The notes under the pieces are model-generated. The model was not told where the DNA came from and searched no databases. It saw only the letters and a program-made list of their open reading frames with translations. Made by a program: the position numbers and the translations under genes. 11,810 bases of DNA from Actinomycetes bacterium (GTDB lineage: Bacteria; Actinomycetota; Actinomycetes; Prado026), in assembly GCA_025455945.1 (NCBI GenBank), contig JALOLN010000049.1, positions 1 through 11,810 on the forward strand, given 5' to 3'. Of the stretch, positions 6,108 through 11,810 are shown piece after piece (within the stretch, counting starts at the first letter, position 1; the number at the start of each line of letters is the position of its first letter).

Positions 6108-6992
6108 TCAGCGCTCCCGCAGCCGGGGGTTGAGGACCGCCTCGAGCGCGCGGCCCACCAGCGTGAAGGCGAGCACGACGAGGACGACGCAGATGCCGGG
6201 CGGCAGGATGTACCACCACGCGCCGGTGGTGATGGCACCGGAGCTGAACGCCGAGTCGAGCATGCTGCCCCAGGACGGCCGCAGCGGGTCGCCCAGACCG
6301 AGGAACGCCAGCGTGGTCTCGGACAGGATCGCGATGGCGACGGTGAGCGTGGTGTTGGCGAACACCATCGGCATGACGTTCGGCAGCACGTGCCGAGTCA
6401 TCTGGTGCCAGTGCCCGGCGCCGAGCGCCTTGGCCCGCTCGAGGAACGGCCGGGCCTCGATGCCCAGGGTCTGCGCGCGGATCAGCCGCGCCGTCCCTGG
6501 CCAGCTGGTGATGCCGATGACCACCGCGATGTTGACCAGTGAGCGACCGAGGATCGTGGCGAGCACGATCGCCAGCGGCAGGAACGGGATCACGAGGAAC
6601 CACTCGGTGAGGCGGTTCAGCGTGGCGCCGGACCAGCCGCCGAAGTGCCCGGCCGCGACCCCAACGAGGGTGCCGATGACCATCGAGATCACGGTGGCGA
6701 GCAGCCCGACGAACAGCGAGACCCGGGCCCCCCAGATGAGCAGGGTCAGCACCGAGCGCCCGCTCTCGTCGGTGCCCAGCGGGTACTCGGGGCTAGGCGG
6801 TGAGAGCGGCTCGCCGGTGGCCTGCGTGACGTCCAGCCCGGACTCGTCGGCGAGCAGCGGGGCGAACAGAGCCACCGCGATGAAGAAGGTGAGGATGGCC
6901 AGTCCGGCGAGGCCGGAGCGGTGCCGGCGGAACTCCGCCCAGACGCGGGCCGCCGACTCGCGGCGGCGGGCCCGGGCGATCGAGGTGGTCAT
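6108..6992 (-). CDS. Peptide-type ABC importer permease, DppC/OppC-like
   Basis: A 294-residue inner-membrane permease. An arginine-rich cytoplasmic N-terminus leads to a first membrane segment (about 29-48). An extracytoplasmic loop follows, with the family's P-L-G-T-D-E-S-G-R-S at 71-80, then about five more hydrophobic segments (about 90-113, 132-149, 152-165, 208-230, 262-283). The EAA loop that docks on the ATPases is E-R-A-K-A-L-G-A-G-H at 185-194, continuing to L-P-N at 203-205. The start is ATG 6992, overlapping the upstream permease stop as ATGA; a longer frame from 7016 is possible but would overlap that gene by more bases. It is the second permease of the heterodimer. Confidence 0.93.
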   Translation of the reverse strand: MTTSIARARRRESAARVWAEFRRHRSGLAGLAILTFFIAVALFAPLLADESGLDVTQATGEPLSPPSPEYPLGTDESGRSVLTLLIWGARVSLFVGLLATVISMVIGTLVGVAAGHFGGWSGATLNRLTEWFLVIPFLPLAIVLATILGRSLVNIAVVIGITSWPGTARLIRAQTLGIEARPFLERAKALGAGHWHQMTRHVLPNVMPMVFANTTLTVAIAILSETTLAFLGLGDPLRPSWGSMLDSAFSSGAITTGAWWYILPPGICVVLVVLAFTLVGRALEAVLNPRLRER

Positions 6993-8035
6993 CCGCGCAC
7001 CCGCGGGTCGAGCCACCCGTAGACGAGGTCGGCGCCGAGGTTGGCGAGGACGACGCCGATGGAGAACAGCAGGAAGCAGCCCTGGAGCAGCGGGTAGTCG
7101 GGCACCCGCAGGGCCTCGTAGGTGAGCAGCCCGAGCCCGGGGATGGAGAAGACCGTCTCGATGGTGATCGCGCCGGACACCACGAAGCCGATGTTGAGCG
7201 CGACCAGGGTCACCGCCGGCAGCAGGGCGTTGGGCACCGCGTGCCGACGCCGGACCAGGTCGTCGCGCAGCCCCTTGGCCCGTGCGGTGAGCAGGTAGTC
7301 CTCACCCATCTCGTCGAGCAGGCTGGACCGCATGATGAGGGCGTACTCGGCGAGGTAGGCCAGGGCCAGCGTCGTGACCGGCAGGACGAGGTGCCAGGCC
7401 ATGTCCAGGATCCCCTCGAGCGACCAGGGGTCCACGCCCGGGGAGATCAGTCCACCGGTGGGGAAGACGCCCGGCAGGGGACCGATCCCCACGGCGAAGA
7501 CGGCCAGCAGGATCAGGCCGAGCCACCACTCCGGCATCGCGTAGACGGTCAGGGTGCTGCCGGTGGTCACCTTGTCGAACCTGCTGCCGCGGTTCCAGCC
7601 GGACTTGATGCCGATCCACAGCCCGACGACCGTGGCGATGAGCGTCCCGGTGCCGACGAGGACCAGAGTGGGCCAGACCCGGTCGGCGATGACGTCGGCG
7701 ACCGGCAGCCGGAACTTGTACGAGATGCCGAGGTCGCCGTTCAGCAGTGCCTTGAGGTAGAGGAGGAACTGCTGCAGCAGCGGCTCGTCGAGCCCCCACG
7801 ACTCACGCAGGGCGGCCACCTGCTCGGGCGGGATCTTGCGGTTCCGGGTGAGGTTGCGGGCCGGGTCGCCGGGCAGCACCCGGAACAGGAAGAAGTTGAA
7901 CGTGAGGATGAACGCGAGGCTGCCGAGCGCCCCGAGGGCCTTTCCCCCGACGTAGCGCCACGTCCCGGAGCGGACGCGTGGCCCGCCCCCGTCGGCCGTG
8001 CGGCCGACGGGGGCGGTCTGGACGGTGACCGGCAC
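6989..8035 (-). CDS. Peptide-type ABC importer permease, DppB/OppB-like
   Basis: A 348-residue permease with about six membrane segments (roughly 33-53, 122-144, 158-187, 213-236, 276-297, 318-340). Family marks are R-V-L-P-G-D-P-A at 52-59, G-D-L-G-I-S-Y at 100-106, an EAA loop A-R-A-K-G-L-R at 251-257 ending near V-P-N-A-L-L-P (267-273), S-I-P-G-L-G at 297-302, and the C-terminal L-D-P-R-V-R-G. The only suitable start is GTG 8035, 3 nt after the binding-protein stop, with no close Shine-Dalgarno sequence, so coupled translation is likely. About 25 residues before the usual N-terminus are extra, Gly/Pro/Arg-rich, and coincide with a strong inverted repeat in the DNA. Its product would form the membrane channel with the DppC-like protein. 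Confidence 0.93.
   Translation of the reverse strand: MPVTVQTAPVGRTADGGGPRVRSGTWRYVGGKALGALGSLAFILTFNFFLFRVLPGDPARNLTRNRKIPPEQVAALRESWGLDEPLLQQFLLYLKALLNGDLGISYKFRLPVADVIADRVWPTLVLVGTGTLIATVVGLWIGIKSGWNRGSRFDKVTTGSTLTVYAMPEWWLGLILLAVFAVGIGPLPGVFPTGGLISPGVDPWSLEGILDMAWHLVLPVTTLALAYLAEYALIMRSSLLDEMGEDYLLTARAKGLRDDLVRRRHAVPNALLPAVTLVALNIGFVVSGAITIETVFSIPGLGLLTYEALRVPDYPLLQGCFLLFSIGVVLANLGADLVYGWLDPRVRG
7983..8016 (-). repeat. Perfect 16-bp inverted repeat in the 5' end of the DppB-like gene
   Basis: The left arm 7983-7998 is the exact reverse complement of the right arm 8001-8016, with TG between them. In RNA this would fold as a stem of about 15 bp, nearly all G-C, with a 4-nt loop. It lies 22 bp after the end of the binding-protein gene in transcription order and covers codons 7-18 of the permease gene. 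No T-tract follows it, so it is not a standard terminator. Confidence 0.75.
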
Positions 8036-8038
8036 CGG

Positions 8039-9883
8039 CTACTCGCGGTCCTCGGCGGCGGCGCTGCGCCGGCGGGCCACGACGACGCCACCGACGGCCA
8101 GCGCCGCGATGACGCCTGCGCCGATGGCCACGACCGCGCCGGTCGACAGGCCACCGTCGTCGTCGGAGCCCTCGGCCGACACCGGACGGATGTTGCGGTA
8201 GGAGTACGTGCCGTAGGTGAACAGCACCCACCCGGTCTCCGCCGGCTGCTTGACGAAGCCCTCCCACCTGTCGCTGCGGTAGGCCTGCAGCCGGTTGTCG
8301 TAGGTGGTCAGGACGTACGGGGCGTCGGTGTAGAGGATCTGCTGCATCTGCTTGACGATCTCGGTCCGCCGCTCCGGGTCGGTCTCCCGGCCCTGCTCGG
8401 CGTACAGCCGGTCGTACTCCGGGTTGCAGTAGAACGAGTCCGACAGCCCCGCGGAGATCGTGTCGCCGTCCTTGGTGCTGCGGGCGTCGCAGGTGAACAC
8501 CCCGAGCTGGAAGCTGGGGTCGGGCTCGACGCCCCAGCCCCACTCGAACATGTCGAACTCGCCGTTGGCGACGACCGTGCCGAGGTTGTCCTCGTCGGTG
8601 ACCTGGACTGTCACGTCGATGCCGAGCTGCTTGAGCCAGCCCACGACGAACTGCGCGGTCTGCGTGGAGCTCGGGCTCTCCTGCCGGGCGAACAGGCGCA
8701 GCCCCTTGAGCGGGTTGCTGCCGTCGGGCATGGTGCGGATGCCGTCGGTGCCGCGCCGGTAGCCCGCGGCGTCGAGCAGCTCGTTGGCCTTGGCGATGTC
8801 GAACGGGTAGGCCTCCTCCTCGGGGACCTCGAGGTGATCGGTGTACAGCGGCGGAATGACCGTGCTGCCGGCCGCGCCGAAGCCCCGGGCGACCTTGGCG
8901 AGCAGGGTGTCCTTGTCGATCGCGTGCGCCACCGCGGCCCGGAACTTCGGGTCCTTCAGCGCCGGGTGCCCGTCGCCGATCGGCGTGCCGTCGACGGTCG
9001 CGGCCCCGACGTTGAAGGCGATCTCGCTGAAGCCGTCGGACACCGCTGACACCCGGGTGATGCCCTCGGCGCCCTCCAGGGCGATGAACGGGTTGGCAGT
9101 GAGGTTGTCGAGGAAGTCGATCTCGCCCTTCTGCAGGGCCTGCACGGCGGCGTCCTCGTTGGTGAAGATCCGGAACACCAGCTCGTCGATGGTCGCGGGC
9201 TGGTCGTAGTAGTCCTTGTTCGTCGTGAAACGGACGAACTGGCCGGTGCGGTACTCCACCAGGCGGAAGGGGCCGGAGCCGACGGCGCCGTCCGGCGGCA
9301 GGTTGTCGTAGGTCGAGACCTCCTCCCCGTCGATCTCCTCCCACACGTGCTGCGGCAGGATCGGCACCGCCAGCCGGGTCATGAGCGGGTTCGGCTGGGT
9401 GACGGTCAGGACGAGCGTGGTGTCGTCGGGGGCCTCGGCCTTGGCGATGTTGGCCACGTAGGTGCTGAAGTTTGTCTGCTCGGTGTCGCCGTTGATGATC
9501 CGGTTGAACGTGTACGCGGCGTCCTTGGCGGTGAGCGGGACACCGTCCGACCACGTCACGCCGGAGCGGATCTTGTAGGTCCAGGTCTTCTGGTCGTCGC
9601 TCTCCTCCCACGACTCGGCGAGCCGGGGCACCGGGGAGAAGTCCGTCGCGCTGTACCCGACGAGCGAGTCGTACATCAGCCCGATCATCTCGTAGTCCTC
9701 GATGAGGCTGACCGTGAACGGGTTCACCGAGGTGATGTCCTGCAGGATGCCGACGGTGAAGGTCGTGCCGCTGCCTGCCGGCGCGGGCGAGGCGGTCTCG
9801 GCCGCAGCCGCCGTGGCGGGAGCCAGGGCCAGCACGGCGGCAGCCAGCGTGACGACGAGCCGTCGGACGCGGGACGGGGTCAT
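8039..9883 (-). CDS. ABC transporter solute-binding protein, family 5 (peptide/nickel type), C-terminally membrane-anchored
   Basis: A 614-residue extracytoplasmic binding protein, first gene of the importer operon. N-terminus: R-V-R-R then a hydrophobic stretch (about 9-25) and an A-T-A-A-A-A site near residue 28, typical of a Sec signal peptidase I peptide; there is no cysteine, so no lipobox. The SBP_bac_5 body runs from about 42 to 565 with marks such as T-W-T-Y-K-I-R-S-G-V-T-W-S-D-G at 100-114, V-G-S-G-P-F at 201-206 and F-Y-C-N-P-E-Y at 484-490. Cys465 and Cys486 are the only cysteines and may pair. The C-terminus has an acidic linker, a hydrophobic helix at about 579-603, then R-R-R and a short charged tail, which reads as a membrane anchor. 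ATG 9883 has a strong Shine-Dalgarno sequence. Family members bind peptides, but also nickel, heme or opines; the ligand cannot be told from sequence. Confidence 0.93.
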   Translation of the reverse strand: MTPSRVRRLVVTLAAAVLALAPATAAAAETASPAPAGSGTTFTVGILQDITSVNPFTVSLIEDYEMIGLMYDSLVGYSATDFSPVPRLAESWEESDDQKTWTYKIRSGVTWSDGVPLTAKDAAYTFNRIINGDTEQTNFSTYVANIAKAEAPDDTTLVLTVTQPNPLMTRLAVPILPQHVWEEIDGEEVSTYDNLPPDGAVGSGPFRLVEYRTGQFVRFTTNKDYYDQPATIDELVFRIFTNEDAAVQALQKGEIDFLDNLTANPFIALEGAEGITRVSAVSDGFSEIAFNVGAATVDGTPIGDGHPALKDPKFRAAVAHAIDKDTLLAKVARGFGAAGSTVIPPLYTDHLEVPEEEAYPFDIAKANELLDAAGYRRGTDGIRTMPDGSNPLKGLRLFARQESPSSTQTAQFVVGWLKQLGIDVTVQVTDEDNLGTVVANGEFDMFEWGWGVEPDPSFQLGVFTCDARSTKDGDTISAGLSDSFYCNPEYDRLYAEQGRETDPERRTEIVKQMQQILYTDAPYVLTTYDNRLQAYRSDRWEGFVKQPAETGWVLFTYGTYSYRNIRPVSAEGSDDDGGLSTGAVVAIGAGVIAALAVGGVVVARRRSAAAEDRE

Positions 9884-9889
9884 GGGCGG

Positions 9890-9895
9890 TCCTCC
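9890..9895 (-). promoter_or_regulatory. Ribosome binding site of the solute-binding protein gene
   Basis: On the minus strand GGAGGA lies 6 nt before ATG 9883. It is the strongest Shine-Dalgarno sequence in the window and fixes this start over the in-frame ATG at 9919, which would add 12 residues ahead of the signal peptide. It fits a first gene that must be made in excess of the membrane subunits. Confidence 0.8.
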
Positions 9896-9958
9896 GCGGT
9901 TCTCGGGTGTGACAGGCATTGTGGGGGCAAGCCGCGGGCTGCGGAGGCGGTGGCGCGC

Positions 9959-9964
9959 TATGTT
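9959..9964 (+). promoter_or_regulatory. Candidate -10 hexamer, leaderless transcript of oligopeptidase B gene
   Basis: TATGTT (matching TANNNT) ends 8 nt before GTG 9973, the spacing expected if transcription starts at or within a base or two of the start codon. There is no Shine-Dalgarno sequence at a normal distance; the only GGAGG (9943-9947) is 25 nt away. No good -35 was seen. Confidence 0.35.
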
Positions 9965-9972
9965 GCCGCTCT

Positions 9973-11810
9973 GTGACCAACCCTGGGCCGCCGGCCGCCG
10001 CTGCGGAGCCGGTCGTGCACGAGCTGCACGGCGTCGCGCGCACCGACGAGTACGCCTGGCTGCGCGACCTCGACCGGCCGGCGACCCGGGCGTACCTGGC
10101 GGCCGAGCGCGCCTACTACGACGCGCAGGTGGCCGCCACGGAGCCGCTGCGCCGGACCCTCACGGCGGAGATGGTGGGTCGGGTGCTCCCGGCCGAGGAG
10201 TCGGTCGCCTGGCGGCGCGGTGGTTACGCCTACAGCACCCGGACTGTCGCGGGCCAGGAGTACGAGCAGCTCCTGCGCCGGCCGTGGGACGGCCCCGCGG
10301 CCGACCCGGAGGTGCTCCTCGACGAGAACGAGCTGGCCGACGGGTCCGCGTACGTCGCCCTCGGCGTCTGCGAGCCGAGCCCGGACGGTCGGGTGCTGGC
10401 GTACTCCTGCGACCGCACCGGCGACGAGGTCTACGCGCTGGCCTTCCGTGACCTCGCGACAGGGGCCGACCTGCCCGACCGGGTGCCGCGGACCTACTAC
10501 GGCGCGGCCTGGTCGGCCGACTCCGGCACCTTCTTCTACGTCGTGCACGACGCGCTGTACCGGCCGTACCAGGTCTGGCGGCACCGGCTCGGGACCCCGT
10601 CGGCCGACGACGTCCTGGTGCTGCAGGAGGACGACGACGCGTTCGAGGTCACGCTGCACGCGTCGCGGTCCGGCGGACTGGTCGTCGTCGAGCTGGTGGC
10701 GCGGGACACCACCGAGGTGTGGTTCGTACCCGCCGACCGGCCCGAGCAGCCGCCGACCCTCGTCGAGCCGCGGCGCACCGGCATCGAGTACCGGGTGGCG
10801 CATGCGCCGCGCCCGGACGGCGACGAGCTGCTCCTCGTCACCAACGACGGTGCCCGGGAGTTCCGGCTGGTCCGCTGCACGGTGGACAGCCCCGGCCGCG
10901 ACTCCTGGGCCGAGCTGGTCGGCGAGCACCCCGAGGAGCGGCTCGGCACGGTGGACGTCTTCGCCGACCACGTCGTCCTCGGGCTGCGCCGTGACGGGTC
11001 GCCGCTGCTGCGCGTGGTGCGCCGTGACGGCACCGAGACCGCCGTCGACGTCCACCCGGGGGTCCCGGCCGGGACGATCCGGCTGGACCGCAACGAGGAG
11101 TACGACGTCGGGTCCGTCCTGGTGGCCGTGGAGTCGTATTCCGAGCCGTCCGCCTGGTTCGACGTCGACCTGGCGACGGGGGAGCGCACCCTGCGCCGTC
11201 GCCAGGAGGTGCCCGGCTACGAGCGCCCTCGGTACGTCAGCGAGCGGCGCGCGGTGACCGCGCGCGACGGGGCGCAGGTCCCGGTCACCCTCGTGCACCG
11301 GGCCGACGTGCCGCTGGACGGCACCGCCCCGTGCCTGCTCTACGGTTACGGCGCCTACGAGTGGTCCGACGAGCCGGCCTTCGACCCCGCCCTGCCGTCG
11401 CTGCTGGACCGCGGGGTGGTCTTCGCCCACGCCCACGTCCGTGGCGGGGGGGAGCAGGGCCGTCGCTGGTGGCTCGGCGGCCGGCTGCAGCACAAGCAGC
11501 ACACGTTCTCCGACTTCGTCGACGTCGCCGACGCGCTCGCGGACGGTGTGGTGGACGGTGGCCGGATCGTCTGCCGGGGGCTGTCGGCCGGCGGCCTGCT
11601 CATGGGCGCGGCCTACTCGCAGGCCCCCCAGCGCTGGGCCGGCGTCGTCGCCGAGGTGCCCTTCGTCGACGTGGTGACGACCATGCTCGACGAGAGCCTG
11701 CCGCTGACCGCGCAGGAGTGGACCGAGTGGGGCGACCCGCGCCGGCCCGAGGACTTCCGCTGGATGCTGGCCTACTCGCCGTACGACAACGTGCCCCCGG
11801 CGGAGGTCCG
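9973..11810 (+). CDS. ptrB: Oligopeptidase B (prolyl oligopeptidase family S9A), 3' end outside window
   Basis: 612 codons are present and the frame is still open at the edge. GTG 9973 is chosen because it gives the usual short N-terminus before H-E-L-H-G-V-A-R-T-D-E-Y-A-W-L-R-D (about 16-32); an upstream in-frame TTG at 9919 is unlikely. A beta-propeller region (about 70-400) is followed by the catalytic alpha/beta-hydrolase domain. Seen there: L-L-Y-G-Y-G-A-Y-E at 455-463, H-V-R-G-G-G-E-Q-G at 488-496, R-G-L-S-A-G-G-L-L-M-G with nucleophile Ser538, and L-P-L-T-A-Q-E-W-T-E-W-G at 576-587. E. coli OpdB has Ser532, so about 70-80 residues with the Asp and His of the triad are missing on the right. 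The enzyme cuts short peptides after Arg or Lys in the cytosol. It diverges from the peptide importer, which suggests joint use of imported peptides. Confidence 0.92.
   Translation, partial: MTNPGPPAAAAEPVVHELHGVARTDEYAWLRDLDRPATRAYLAAERAYYDAQVAATEPLRRTLTAEMVGRVLPAEESVAWRRGGYAYSTRTVAGQEYEQLLRRPWDGPAADPEVLLDENELADGSAYVALGVCEPSPDGRVLAYSCDRTGDEVYALAFRDLATGADLPDRVPRTYYGAAWSADSGTFFYVVHDALYRPYQVWRHRLGTPSADDVLVLQEDDDAFEVTLHASRSGGLVVVELVARDTTEVWFVPADRPEQPPTLVEPRRTGIEYRVAHAPRPDGDELLLVTNDGAREFRLVRCTVDSPGRDSWAELVGEHPEERLGTVDVFADHVVLGLRRDGSPLLRVVRRDGTETAVDVHPGVPAGTIRLDRNEEYDVGSVLVAVESYSEPSAWFDVDLATGERTLRRRQEVPGYERPRYVSERRAVTARDGAQVPVTLVHRADVPLDGTAPCLLYGYGAYEWSDEPAFDPALPSLLDRGVVFAHAHVRGGGEQGRRWWLGGRLQHKQHTFSDFVDVADALADGVVDGGRIVCRGLSAGGLLMGAAYSQAPQRWAGVVAEVPFVDVVTTMLDESLPLTAQEWTEWGDPRRPEDFRWMLAYSPYDNVPPAEV

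Larger units (their letters stand above)
4165..9883 (-). other. Five-gene peptide-type ABC importer operon
   Basis: The order is binding protein, DppB-like, DppC-like, DppD-like, DppF-like. Junctions are 3 nt, ATGA overlap, 3 nt and GTGA overlap, so one transcript with coupled translation is near certain. The promoter should lie in 9884-9972, although no clear hexamers were found on this strand. The set is complete: one binding protein, two permeases and two ATPases. Confidence 0.9.
9884..9972. other. Divergent intergenic region, importer operon / oligopeptidase B
   Basis: An 89-bp gap that should hold the promoter of the importer operon (minus) and of the oligopeptidase gene (plus), and perhaps a shared operator. 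It contains the binding-protein ribosome site and a plus-strand -10 candidate. On the minus strand CACAAT (9918-9923) is a weak -10 match without a convincing -35. No clear operator palindrome was seen. Confidence 0.45.

Noticed and set aside
7241..9049. 602-residue plus-strand open frame
   Set aside because: It is antisense to the DppB-like permease and the binding protein, with no recognisable domain or ribosome site.
9950..9976. Alternative starts ahead of oligopeptidase B (GTG 9950, ATG 9960)
   Set aside because: Neither is in frame with the oligopeptidase; GTG 9950 hits a TGA at 9974.
7803..10043. 746-residue minus-strand open frame in another frame
   Set aside because: It overlaps the binding protein out of frame and crosses its promoter region; it is Arg/Gly/His-rich with no recognisable domain.

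Overview
The window is very GC-rich (roughly 70-75% by eye). It uses GTG starts freely, is packed with genes, and shows long spurious open frames on the opposite strand. The gene set (WS/DGAT acyltransferase, actinobacterial TPR-like hypothetical protein, P1 peptidase, oligopeptidase B, Dpp/Opp-type importer) points to an actinomycete. A Geodermatophilaceae-like genome is my best guess from style, but it is not proven.

Layout. Positions 1-44 hold the first 14 codons of an ABC transporter ATPase on the minus strand. It is fused by a GTGA overlap to an acetylpolyamine amidohydrolase/histone-deacetylase-fold enzyme (41-1114, minus). Only 18 bp away, a DmpA-type P1 peptidase reads the other way (1133-2221, plus). 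It meets a small TPR-like conserved hypothetical protein tail to tail (2218-2691, minus). An 89-bp divergent gap separates that gene from a WS/DGAT-family acyltransferase (2781-4175, plus). The acyltransferase overlaps by 11 bp the end of a five-gene peptide-type ABC importer operon (9883 down to 4165, minus), ordered solute-binding protein, DppB-like permease, DppC-like permease, DppD-like ATPase, DppF-like ATPase. A second 89-bp divergent gap leads to an oligopeptidase B gene (from 9973, plus) that runs off the right edge after its catalytic serine.

How the genes may work together (inference). The importer would bring in oligopeptides, oligopeptidase B would cut them after basic residues, and the P1 peptidase would remove N-terminal residues. 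This makes a loose peptide-scavenging neighbourhood. The deacetylase and the truncated ABC ATPase form a separate coupled unit. The acyltransferase belongs to storage-lipid metabolism and has no evident link to its neighbours.

The genes are ordinary families. The noteworthy points are structural. The binding protein has no lipobox and carries a C-terminal membrane anchor. A perfect 16-bp inverted repeat lies in the 5' end of the DppB-like gene. A perfect palindrome holds both stop codons at the acyltransferase/importer junction. Two convergent genes share one CTAG as their stops. Two genes look leaderless. No RNA gene, mobile element, CRISPR array or clear intrinsic terminator with a T-tract was found, and I see no convincing undescribed system.
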